From JAVKLU01 sp031538895 (lineage in GTDB: Bacteria > Pseudomonadota > Gammaproteobacteria > Burkholderiales > Burkholderiaceae): a DNA stretch of 6,961 bases. Below, in pieces: positions 1 through 6,083 of the stretch (the first letter of the stretch is position 1; each line of letters starts with the position of its first letter). Under the pieces are notes generated by a model. That model worked only from the letters and a program-made list of their open reading frames with translations, was not told where the DNA came from and searched no databases. The position numbers and the translations under genes are program-made. Location of the stretch: the NCBI GenBank assembly GCA_031538895.1, contig JAVKLU010000057.1, positions 1 through 6,961 on the forward strand, read 5' to 3'.

Positions 1-302
1 AAACCGACTTAACGCAATTAGATGATCAAGGGCTTGACGATATTGTCGTCAACGCGCCCGACCAAGAAGTGCGAAATGGCGAGCGCAAAATTATTCAAAA
101 TCAAGCCAATGGAGTAATTAAAGAGATTGAAGTCAAAAGCACCCAATCGCGCTATGTGTTACGCCCCCCACTCAATATCGGCGCGCAGACTTTGCAACCG
201 GCGATGTGGGAACTGGGGACTTTTAACGAGAGCGCACGCAAAAACTCTGTCGCTATCGTAGAGCCGCCCAGCACCGTGACACCGACTCTGCCTAAAAAAT
301 AA
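1..302 (+). CDS. 3' end of an unrecognised small protein gene (5' end outside window)
   Basis: The reading frame that begins at base 3 stays open from the left edge to the TAA at 300-302 and gives 99 residues, so the gene probably starts before the window. A GTG at 69 could act as a start but has no clear ribosome-binding site, and the frame upstream reads sensibly. The visible part is hydrophilic, with no membrane segment. It holds a segment of the form NGVIKEIEV followed by SRYVLRP, then a Pro/Thr-rich tail ending in PKK. From memory, small DUF2782-type proteins often neighbour thrB and polA in gamma- and betaproteobacteria, and the nG-x-I-x-E-I-x-V plus aromatic-L pattern is loosely like that family. 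The match is weak and no function is assigned. It lies 59 bases before thrB on the same strand and may be cotranscribed. Confidence 0.6.
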   Translation, partial: TDLTQLDDQGLDDIVVNAPDQEVRNGERKIIQNQANGVIKEIEVKSTQSRYVLRPPLNIGAQTLQPAMWELGTFNESARKNSVAIVEPPSTVTPTLPKK

Positions 303-361
303 CGCGGCTTATACACAAAAAAATCTGCACATTATTTTTTCTTCTTTACTTTATTGTTCTC

Positions 362-1375
362 ATGGCCGTTTTTACTTCAGTCAGTTTGGATGAACTTAAT
401 CACTGGATAAGGCGCTATGAATTGGGGCCGGCGAGCAAAATAGAAGGAATTAGCAGCGGCATCGAAAACAGTAATTTTTTTGTGAGCTTTGCGCACCAAC
501 CCACACAATGGGTGCTCACTTTATTTGAAAAACTTCAAGCCGAGCAATTACCGTTTTATTTGAATTTCATGATGCATTTAGCCGATAAAGGACTGCCTGT
601 TCCGCGCCCTTTACCTGCGCGCGATGGCACTTTGTTTTCGACTTTGAATCAACGTCCGGCAGTCTTGATCGCCAAACTCAGCGGCGCGTCCAATCTGACA
701 CCTGACGCCAGCACCTGCGCGCAAATGGGCGCGTGTTTAGCCAAAATGCATTTGGCTAGCACAGACTATTCTGGCGTGTTAGAAAACCCCCGCAATCTGG
801 TCTGGAGCAAAGCCATCGCACCGCATGTTGTGCCATATTTGACACCATCACAATTGCGGCTTCTCACCACCGAGTTAGATCTTCAAATCGCCTCTGCCGA
901 TCGTCTCGCCGACTTACCACGCGGCGCGGTACATCTGGATATATTCCGTGACAACGTGATGTTTTTAGACCGCCAATTAACCGGCGTATTTGATTTTTAT
1001 TTTGCCGGTGTAGCTGCTTATGTTTACGATCTGGCGATTGCCGTCAACGATTGGTGCCTCGCCCCGTCACGCGATCATTTTGATCCAGAATTGGTCAAAG
1101 CCTTTGTTGATGCGTATGGCGCGATTCGCCCACTCAACAAGACGGAACAAAATGTCTGGCCCATCGTTTTACGCGGCGCCGCATTACGTTTTTGGTTATC
1201 GCGACTGTATGACTTTCATCAACCACGCAACGCGTCAATGTTGACGCCGCACGACCCCACGCATTTTGAACGACTGTTACGTATTCATGCAGGTATCCAT
1301 GCGGAGACCCATGCCCAAGCCGCGCCATGTGCGTCCGTCAGTTCCGCAACTCCTACACAATATTTCATACAATAG
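362..1375 (+). CDS. thrB: Homoserine kinase, type II (APH/choline-kinase fold)
   Basis: ThrB phosphorylates L-homoserine with ATP in the cytoplasm, the step before threonine synthase. The 337-residue product has the features of the aminoglycoside-phosphotransferase-like ThrB of beta- and gammaproteobacteria, not the GHMP-type enzyme of E. coli. The N-terminus has the family pattern LDELNHWIRRYELG and then GIENSNFFV (33-41), which lines the nucleotide pocket, followed by the VLTLFE strand (51-56). The catalytic loop HLDIFRDNVMF (191-201) supplies Asp193 and Asn198. The metal-binding motif is GVFDFYFAGV (208-217), with Asp211. Length is close to the usual 315-340; the last 20 or so residues form a non-conserved Ala/Ser/Thr-rich tail. 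The ATG at 362 is the natural start because the conserved N-terminus begins right there, although the leader is T-rich and has no Shine-Dalgarno motif. The next gene follows after 89 bases. Confidence 0.95.
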   Translation: MAVFTSVSLDELNHWIRRYELGPASKIEGISSGIENSNFFVSFAHQPTQWVLTLFEKLQAEQLPFYLNFMMHLADKGLPVPRPLPARDGTLFSTLNQRPAVLIAKLSGASNLTPDASTCAQMGACLAKMHLASTDYSGVLENPRNLVWSKAIAPHVVPYLTPSQLRLLTTELDLQIASADRLADLPRGAVHLDIFRDNVMFLDRQLTGVFDFYFAGVAAYVYDLAIAVNDWCLAPSRDHFDPELVKAFVDAYGAIRPLNKTEQNVWPIVLRGAALRFWLSRLYDFHQPRNASMLTPHDPTHFERLLRIHAGIHAETHAQAAPCASVSSATPTQYFIQ

Positions 1376-1464
1376 CCGACGACGAAAGAGCACAGGCATT
1401 CTTTGGCGCGCCAGGCCTCATCATCAATTGATTACTTCAACCTCATCTATAGATACTTTTTTTC

Positions 1465-2223
1465 ATGAATAAGTCCATTTCATTTCGCACTGGCATGTGG
1501 TGGTTTGTCGAAGGCTGGCAAATTTTTCGGCGACAACCGCTGGTGTTAATCAGCATTTTTTCACTTTACTCGGCCGCAATGTTTGTATTGGCAATCTTGC
1601 CATTTCTAGGACAAATCATCAATATCGTATTGTTGCCTTTGTTCTCGATCATTTTTATGAGTGCCTGTCAAAAAATTTCTGATGATGAACGAGTGGAACT
1701 CGTCTCACTGCTCAATATTCGTGCGATTCCTCATTATCAGCAGTTGCTCAAACTGGGTGGGTTGTATTTGTTATTTTTATTGGTGGCCACGCTTCCTGGT
1801 TTATATTTTTACGGCGATTCGTTCACTCAAATATTGCTTTCAGCTGCACAAAACGCTGAAGGCAATCTCGCACAAGTTTCGTTTCAACATCTATTAGGCG
1901 GCTTGATACTCGTTTCGGTCTGCTTGTTGCCGGTATTTTTGGCATTTTGGTTCGCCCCCAATCTGGTTGCATGGCATAACATGCCCTTATTCAAGTCACT
2001 ATTTTTCAGCTTAATGGCCTGGCGCAAACATGTCATGGCGTGGTTAGGTTATATCTCAGTATTTGTCTTTATTGGACTCGTCGTTCCGACGCTATTTGTT
2101 TTTGTGTCCGGTACAATCGCGCCGCAGCTATTTGCGATTCTGATCGTCCCTTATTTACTATGGGTATCGGTGATGCTTTACTGCTCACTTTATCCGTGTT
2201 ATCGCAGTTTTTTTAAGCAGTAA
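1465..2223 (+). CDS. BPSS1780-family inner-membrane protein
   Basis: A 252-residue polytopic membrane protein. Hydrophobic segments lie at about 26-46, 48-68, 97-115, 143-165, 193-216 and 221-243, giving six predicted helices. The N-terminal pattern (GWQIFRRQPLVL, residues 17-28) and the mid-protein FAPNLVAWHNMPLFKSLFFSL (163-183) fit the BPSS1780 family, a betaproteobacterial group of uncharacterised membrane proteins that, as I recall, often sits near thrB. No catalytic or transport motif is visible and the function is unknown. The leader to the ATG at 1465 is T-rich with no Shine-Dalgarno motif. The gene follows thrB by 89 bases on the same strand and is probably in the same transcript. 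A hairpin with a T-rich tail follows its stop. Confidence 0.8.
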   Translation: MNKSISFRTGMWWFVEGWQIFRRQPLVLISIFSLYSAAMFVLAILPFLGQIINIVLLPLFSIIFMSACQKISDDERVELVSLLNIRAIPHYQQLLKLGGLYLLFLLVATLPGLYFYGDSFTQILLSAAQNAEGNLAQVSFQHLLGGLILVSVCLLPVFLAFWFAPNLVAWHNMPLFKSLFFSLMAWRKHVMAWLGYISVFVFIGLVVPTLFVFVSGTIAPQLFAILIVPYLLWVSVMLYCSLYPCYRSFFKQ

Positions 2224-2241
2224 ATTTGTCTCACGTTAAAC

Positions 2242-2268
2242 AGAACCTGAAATGGGTTCTACATTTTT
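2242..2268 (+). terminator. Possible Rho-independent terminator after the membrane-protein gene
   Basis: AGAACC (2242-2247) can pair with GGTTCT (2255-2260) around a seven-base loop, followed by ACATTTTTG and more T-rich sequence to 2283. The stem is short and half A/T, so termination may be partial. It could instead be a leader hairpin of the downstream ComEA-like gene, whose ribosome-binding site starts 23 bases after the stem. Confidence 0.4.
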
Positions 2269-2283
2269 GTGTATTTTTATTTT

Positions 2284-2289
2284 AAGGAG
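2284..2289 (+). promoter_or_regulatory. Ribosome-binding site that decides the comEA-like start
   Basis: AAGGAG lies eight bases before the ATG at 2298. It overlaps an in-frame GTG at 2289 that would add three residues. The spacing fits the ATG and rules out the GTG. It is one of only two strong Shine-Dalgarno motifs in the window; the other precedes iscA. Confidence 0.8.
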
Positions 2290-2297
2290 TGTTAACT

Positions 2298-2684
2298 ATG
2301 TTAAAAAAATTAGCCTTAGTTTTAGCTTGCGCATTAAGTGTTGGTTTGGCTCAAGCTGCGGACGTGAATTCGGCATCAGAAGCGGACTTAGTTGCGGTTA
2401 AAGGCATTGGTCCAGCGAAAGCCAAATCCATCATTGAAACCCGTAAAAAATCACCGTTTAAATCATGGGATGACTTGATCTCCCGCATCCCAGGTATTGG
2501 CGAGAAAACAGCATTAGGCATGTCAAAAGCAGGCCTTACTGTTGGTGGTCAAAGCTATACCATGCCCGCCGATGCCAAAAAAGCAGCACCTGCTGCAAAG
2601 TCGGGGCCCGCCGCACCTGTTGCTCCAGCGGCTAAGGCTAAAGCTTCGGCGGCAGCTTCTGCTTCTGCTTCCGCCAAAAAATAA
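2298..2684 (+). CDS. ComEA-like exported helix-hairpin-helix DNA-binding protein
   Basis: A 128-residue protein. It opens with a Sec signal peptide: two lysines, a hydrophobic core, and a likely cleavage after AQA at residue 20. A tandem helix-hairpin-helix domain follows at about 22-83. It starts with the typical DVNSAS, and its two hairpins are KGIGPAKA (35-42) and PGIGEKTA (65-72). This is the ComEA fold, which binds double-stranded DNA without sequence preference in the periplasm and helps pull DNA in during natural transformation. Residues 90-128 form a low-complexity Ala/Lys/Pro/Ser tail ending in repeated Ser-Ala and KK. Most short Gram-negative ComEA proteins stop soon after the domain, so the tail is an addition. 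No other competence gene is nearby, so a role in transformation is inferred from the family only. Cys11 lies in the signal core but does not make a good lipobox. The gene is monocistronic and converges on the glycosyltransferase gene. Confidence 0.85.
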   Translation: MLKKLALVLACALSVGLAQAADVNSASEADLVAVKGIGPAKAKSIIETRKKSPFKSWDDLISRIPGIGEKTALGMSKAGLTVGGQSYTMPADAKKAAPAAKSGPAAPVAPAAKAKASAAASASASAKK

Positions 2685-2710
2685 ATTCTTATTTGCCATT
2701 TTGGGCGTTT

Positions 2711-2738
2711 CCGCGAGTTGCTTGAATCTGACTCGCGG
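2711..2738. terminator. Inverted repeat between convergent genes, possible bidirectional terminator
   Basis: CCGCGAGT (2711-2718) and ACTCGCGG (2731-2738) are a perfect eight-base inverted repeat with a 12-base loop. Three more pairs (2707-2709 with 2740-2742) form beyond a one-base mismatch. It lies between the stop codons of two convergent genes, where a shared terminator is expected. Neither side has a good T-tract, so intrinsic termination is uncertain. Confidence 0.45.
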
Positions 2739-2753
2739 CAACCCTTCTGTACA

Positions 2754-4016
2754 TCAATTGAACGACTCGTTCACTAAAATTCCCAGTTCCTGAAACAAAT
2801 TCATTTGACGTGGCAAACAAATGCTTTTTAAATCATATTGCGTCACTATGGTTTGGCGCGCATTTTCACGAAGGCCCCTCGTCTGCTCCGGATTGTTAAG
2901 CACTCGCGTGACCGCTTCGACCAATTCATCCTGATTAAAAAAATCAACCAGTATTCCATTCTCACCATCGCGAATCATTTCCTGAACCGGTGCCGTACGC
3001 GACCCGATCACTGCCGCACCTGAAGCTAAGGCTTCCATAAAAGACCAGGACAACACCGATGGATAGGTTAAATATACGTGCGCTTTTGAGCGCCGCAAAA
3101 TTTGTAAATAGTCGAGATAGTTAAGTTTCGGAAAAAAATACACACGCTGCATATCCAGATCGGCTTCAACCTCCGCCAACATCGCCGCGCGCCAATGGGG
3201 AAAGTTTTTGGGAAGCTTGCTGTAACTCACCTCATCATCACCAACAATCACGGCGATGGCATTGGGGCAGTTTTTTTGTATGCGCGGCAAGGCCCGCATA
3301 AAGCGGTGAAAACCTCGATGTGGCTCCAGATTTCGACTTAAATACGTAATGATTTGATCCGATGCACGGAAAGTCGCCCCCGCAATAGTCAGGTCGGGGA
3401 TGCCTGACGGAGAGGACTCCAGAGGGGTAATTTTTTCACTATCGATACCATCATGAATCACTTGCGTTTTCGCCCGCGCAAAACTGGGGAACAACCGCAC
3501 CTGCCAATGTGTCGGCGAGATTCCCGCAGTTGCTTGCACTTGGCTGATTAACTGAATCGCGCTACGCGCACGTCCCTTTAAGCACTCATCAAACGTTAAC
3601 TCAAACTCTGAATCAAAACGCGCAATCGGGTCCGGGTCGGCATCAAAATATTCGTTGTAAAGCAGTAGCGGTACCGCAGGAAATACATCGCGAATAAATA
3701 AAGCCTCGCCCCACGACGGATGCGCCACAATTAAATCAGGCGCGCCAATTTGGGCGCGTAAGGCCAATAAAATCCGCGCAACCGATTGCCCATAACGCAC
3801 CGACTCCTCAAAAAAATACGCGTAATGGTGCACGCCATCAATCGGCTTGGTCGGTTTAGGATAAGTGAGCACCTGCAAATTCTGATGTGAATTTGTTTTG
3901 ACGTTATCGGCCATACCGATGCCAAATATCTGCACATCGGGACGCCCCAACAAATGCCGTGCGATATGAATGAATTGACCTGGAAAATTTTGATGGATAA
4001 AAACAATTTTTTTCAT
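2754..4016 (-). CDS. Glycosyltransferase family 4 (GT-B fold)
   Basis: A 420-residue protein, full length for a GT4 enzyme, which would transfer a sugar from an activated donor to a glycan or lipid at the cytoplasmic face of the membrane. The N-terminal acceptor domain has HQNFPGQFIHIARHL (8-22), then AHPSWGEALFIRDVFP and LLLYNEYFD in the first 150 residues. These are hallmarks of the GT4 subgroup with a Gkyco_trans_4_3 N-terminal domain. The C-terminal donor domain has the typical EPHRGFHRFMRALP, IAVIVGDDE, the SWSFMEALASGAAVIGS donor-site segment and APVQEMIRDGENGILVDF. No transmembrane segment is visible. Donor and acceptor cannot be read from sequence. No other polysaccharide gene is in the window, so it is a lone glycosyltransferase between comEA and isc. 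It is transcribed away from iscR, sharing a 109-base divergent region, and its ATG has no clear Shine-Dalgarno motif. Confidence 0.9.
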   Translation of the reverse strand: MKKIVFIHQNFPGQFIHIARHLLGRPDVQIFGIGMADNVKTNSHQNLQVLTYPKPTKPIDGVHHYAYFFEESVRYGQSVARILLALRAQIGAPDLIVAHPSWGEALFIRDVFPAVPLLLYNEYFDADPDPIARFDSEFELTFDECLKGRARSAIQLISQVQATAGISPTHWQVRLFPSFARAKTQVIHDGIDSEKITPLESSPSGIPDLTIAGATFRASDQIITYLSRNLEPHRGFHRFMRALPRIQKNCPNAIAVIVGDDEVSYSKLPKNFPHWRAAMLAEVEADLDMQRVYFFPKLNYLDYLQILRRSKAHVYLTYPSVLSWSFMEALASGAAVIGSRTAPVQEMIRDGENGILVDFFNQDELVEAVTRVLNNPEQTRGLRENARQTIVTQYDLKSICLPRQMNLFQELGILVNESFN

Positions 4017-4058
4017 AACGAAACGGGATTCAATTCAAAGACACATTGCACAATATTC

Positions 4059-4087
4059 TTGCACAAAACACAATACCCCACTAAAAT
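4059..4087 (+). promoter_or_regulatory. Sigma-70-type promoter of the isc operon
   Basis: TTGCAC (4059-4064) and TAAAAT (4082-4087) are separated by exactly 17 bases, each one or two changes from consensus. Transcription would start near 4094 and give a leader of about 32 bases before iscR. A second TTGCAC 13 bases upstream (4046-4051) could pair with CACAAT (4069-4074), also at 17 bases, as a weaker alternative. Confidence 0.7.
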
Positions 4088-4097
4088 AGTCAACTAT
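4073..4097 (+). promoter_or_regulatory. Type 1 IscR operator overlapping the iscR promoter
   Basis: The 25 bases read ATACCCCACTAA, a central A, then ATAGTCAACTAT. Against the enterobacterial type 1 IscR consensus as I remember it (ATASYYGACTRWW, then WYAGTCRRSTAT), 24 of 25 positions agree; the exception is C for G at 4079. The site covers the -10 box and probable start of transcription, so cluster-loaded IscR bound here would block RNA polymerase. That is the known negative feedback of isc operons. The identification rests on a by-eye match, but its position in front of iscR makes chance unlikely. Confidence 0.8.
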
Positions 4098-4125
4098 TAT
4101 TCATCATCATTTTGACAAAATTCCT

Positions 4126-4653
4126 ATGCATCTCTCAACCAAAGGACGTTTTGCCGTCACCGCAATGATTGATTTAGCGTTGAACAGTAATGGGGATCCG
4201 GTGACTTTATCCGGCATCAGCAAACGTCAAGGGATTTCAATTTCTTATTTAGAACAACTGTTCAGTCGCTTGCGTCGCAATGGACTCGTGCAAGCCGTGC
4301 GAGGGCCTGGCGGCGGTTATTTGCTGAATAAATATTTAGCCGCCATTAAAGTTAGCGACATCATTTTTGCCGTGGATGAGCCTATGGACACCACTGAATG
4401 CGGCAGCAAAGGCGAATGTCGCAGTGCCCAGGCCAATCATTTGCAGTACTGCATGACGCATGAATTATGGACCAATCTGAACCGCCATATGATTGCCTAT
4501 TTGGATTCTGTAAATTTGGCCAGTTTAGTTGAGCAACAAAAACAGAATCGTATCCAAGAGACACAGTCGCAAAAAATTTCTATTGTTCCTGAAAAACGAT
4601 CCAAGCCCAATGATTTGAAAAAATCATTTCGCGGAAAAACCGTCAACGCTTAG
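4126..4653 (+). CDS. iscR: IscR, Rrf2-family [2Fe-2S] transcriptional regulator
   Basis: IscR represses its own operon when it carries a [2Fe-2S] cluster and loses that grip when clusters are scarce. The 175-residue product starts with MHLSTKGRFAVTAMIDLAL, and its winged helix-turn-helix covers about 28-65. The recognition region is ISISYLEQLFSRLRRNGLV (38-54, with Glu43, which tunes site choice in E. coli IscR), and the wing is VRGPGGGYLL (58-67). SDIIFAVDEP (77-86) leads to the cluster loop, with Cys92, Cys98, Cys109 and His112 before ELW. The spacing is C-X5-C-X10-C, whereas E. coli IscR has C-X5-C-X5-C, so five extra residues lie in the loop. The Lys/Gln-rich tail after about 140 is longer than in E. 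coli (162 residues in all). It is first in the operon, and iscS follows 15 bases after its stop. No Shine-Dalgarno motif precedes the ATG. Confidence 0.95.
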   Translation: MHLSTKGRFAVTAMIDLALNSNGDPVTLSGISKRQGISISYLEQLFSRLRRNGLVQAVRGPGGGYLLNKYLAAIKVSDIIFAVDEPMDTTECGSKGECRSAQANHLQYCMTHELWTNLNRHMIAYLDSVNLASLVEQQKQNRIQETQSQKISIVPEKRSKPNDLKKSFRGKTVNA

Positions 4654-4668
4654 TTTTTATCCCTTCCC

Positions 4669-5886
4669 ATGACCACTCCTCACTTTCCCGTCTATCTGGA
4701 CTACTCGGCAACCACGCCAATTGATCCGCGCGTTGTCGACAAAATGTTACCCTATCTGCGCGAATCTTTTGGCAATCCGGCCAGTCGCAGCCACGCCTAT
4801 GGCTGGAGCGCGGAAACTGCAGTTGAGCACGCCCGCGAACAAGTCGCTCAACTGGTCAACGCAGACCCCCGAGAAATCATCTGGACTTCCGGCGCCACCG
4901 AAAGTAACAATTTAGCCATCAAAGGTGCGGCGAATTTTTACAAAACCAAGGGCAAACACATTGTGACGGTGAAAACCGAACATAAAGCGGTTTTAGATAC
5001 GGTGCGCGAATTAGAGCGCCAAGGCTTTGAGGTGACTTATTTAGAACCAAAATCGGATGGTTTAGTCGACTTAACCACGTTTGAAGCCGCCTTGCGTCCC
5101 GATACGATTTTGGTATCGGTGATGTTGGTCAACAATGAAATCGGAGTGATTCAACCCCTTGCAGAAATCGGCGCCATCTGCCGCAGTCGTGGCATTATTT
5201 TTCACAGCGATGCCGCGCAAGCCACCGGCAAAATCGCGATTGATTTGGCCACATTACCCGTCGATCTAATGACTTTCACCGCGCACAAGACCTATGGCCC
5301 AAAAGGTATCGGGGCCTTGTTTGTTCGGCGCAAACCACGTGTTCGTATCGAGGCGCAAATGCACGGTGGCGGTCACGAACGTGGTATGCGTTCAGGCACA
5401 CTGGCGACGCATCAAATCGTCGGGATGGGCGAAGCTTTTGAATTGGCGCGTTTAGAAATGAATACGGAACGTATCCGCGTGCAAAATTTACACAATCGCT
5501 TGCGAACTGGCTTGTGCAAAATGGATCAAGTATTTATTAACGGGGACCCCAACATTCGAGTTCCACATAACCTCAATGTCAGCTTTAATTACGTTGAAGG
5601 CGAGTCTTTGATGATGTCGGTCAAAGGAATCGCGGTGTCCTCCGGATCAGCGTGTACTTCAGCGTCATTAGAGCCCTCGTATGTCCTACGCGCTCTGGGT
5701 CGTTCGGACGAACTGGCGCACAGCTCAATTCGTTTTACCATTGGTCGATTTACTACCGAGGCGGAAATTGATTACGCCATTGATCTGATGACGACAAGTG
5801 TCACTAAATTGCGCGAGCTTTCACCTTTGTGGGAAATGTTTCAAGACGGCATCGATGTCGAAAAAGTGCAATGGGTTGCTCATTAA
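4669..5886 (+). CDS. iscS: IscS, group I cysteine desulfurase
   Basis: IscS is a pyridoxal-phosphate enzyme that removes sulfur from L-cysteine and hands it as a persulfide to IscU and other acceptors such as tRNA-thiolation enzymes. The 405-residue product matches the family length (404 in E. coli). It keeps all key residues, shifted by one from E. coli: His105 stacking on PLP in VKTEHKAV, Asp181 and Gln184 in HSDAAQATGK, Lys207 as the Schiff-base lysine in TAHKTYGPKG, and Cys329 in the mobile loop SSGSACTSASLEPSYVL. The C-terminal LWEMFQDGID, near the IscU-docking tail, is also conserved. The start lies 15 bases after the iscR stop, behind a pyrimidine-rich stretch with no Shine-Dalgarno motif, which hints at translational coupling to iscR. 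The stop codon lies in a 16-base tandem duplication next to a repeat element. Confidence 0.98.
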   Translation: MTTPHFPVYLDYSATTPIDPRVVDKMLPYLRESFGNPASRSHAYGWSAETAVEHAREQVAQLVNADPREIIWTSGATESNNLAIKGAANFYKTKGKHIVTVKTEHKAVLDTVRELERQGFEVTYLEPKSDGLVDLTTFEAALRPDTILVSVMLVNNEIGVIQPLAEIGAICRSRGIIFHSDAAQATGKIAIDLATLPVDLMTFTAHKTYGPKGIGALFVRRKPRVRIEAQMHGGGHERGMRSGTLATHQIVGMGEAFELARLEMNTERIRVQNLHNRLRTGLCKMDQVFINGDPNIRVPHNLNVSFNYVEGESLMMSVKGIAVSSGSACTSASLEPSYVLRALGRSDELAHSSIRFTIGRFTTEAEIDYAIDLMTTSVTKLRELSPLWEMFQDGIDVEKVQWVAH

Positions 5887-5901
5887 ATGGGTTGCTCATT
5901 A
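5870..5901 (+). repeat. Perfect 16-bp tandem duplication over the iscS stop codon
   Basis: The unit AATGGGTTGCTCATTA occurs at 5870-5885 and again at 5886-5901 with no mismatch. The first unit encodes the last IscS residues and most of the stop. The second is noncoding and ends one base before the MITE-like repeat. The desulfurase is not altered because the first stop is kept. Replication slippage, or a footprint of an insertion event at this spot, could explain it. Confidence 0.9.
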
Positions 5902-5902
5902 A

Positions 5903-6045
5903 GGGCACTTCTATAAATATAGGATATGCGGATGAAGTGCGAGGCGCACAGCACACAGAAACCGAAGCGTACATACAGTACGTGAGGATTTTGCGTACTG
6001 CGCAACAAAGCAATTCGCCGCAAAAATGAATTGATAGAAGTGCCC
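5903..6045. repeat. MITE-like intergenic repeat, copy 1, between iscS and iscU
   Basis: This 143-base element is bounded by a perfect inverted repeat, GGGCACTTCTA (5903-5913) and TAGAAGTGCCC (6035-6045), which extends inward to about 16 bases with one mismatch. A second copy at 6822 aligns without gaps. The interior holds several short stems: GTGCG/CGCAC (5937-5941, 5945-5949), CGTAC/GTACG (5968-5972, 5978-5982), TTGCG/CGCAA (5991-5995, 6001-6005) and CAATTC/GAATTG (6011-6016, 6028-6033). No transposase or convincing gene lies inside, so it would be non-autonomous if mobile. No clear target-site duplication is visible; both copies are preceded by AA. It takes up most of the 197-base iscS-iscU gap and would be part of the isc mRNA. 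The element family is not recognised. Confidence 0.85.
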
Positions 6046-6083
6046 ATAAATGAATTATTCGCTAATTAACCGAGAAAATAACT

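Noticed and set aside
303..361. T-rich stretch before thrB as a terminator of the preceding gene.
   Set aside because: No inverted repeat precedes the T-run, so there is no support for intrinsic termination.
1404..1413. Ten-base palindrome TGGCGCGCCA between thrB and the membrane-protein gene.
   Set aside because: It has no T-tract or partner sites and no loop for an RNA hairpin. Short GC-rich palindromes of this kind arise by chance.
2289..2297. In-frame GTG as an earlier start for the ComEA-like gene.
   Set aside because: It overlaps the AAGGAG ribosome-binding site. The ATG at 2298 has ideal spacing and gives a normal signal peptide.
2298..2357. Possible lipoprotein signal with Cys11.
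   Set aside because: The residues before the cysteine (V-L-A) do not make a good lipobox and the hydrophobic core continues beyond it. Cleavage after AQA at residue 20 fits better.
5912..5920. TATAAATAT in the repeat terminus as an outward or inward -10 promoter box.
   Set aside because: No matching -35 box lies at a normal distance in copy 1, and the motif is A/T-rich enough to occur by chance.
5829..6029. Open frame of 66 codons on the plus strand across the iscS 3' end and the repeat; a similar frame of 69 codons on the minus strand (5804-6013).
   Set aside because: Both overlap the well-supported end of iscS in another frame and run into the repeat. The encoded peptides look like no known protein and have no ribosome-binding site.
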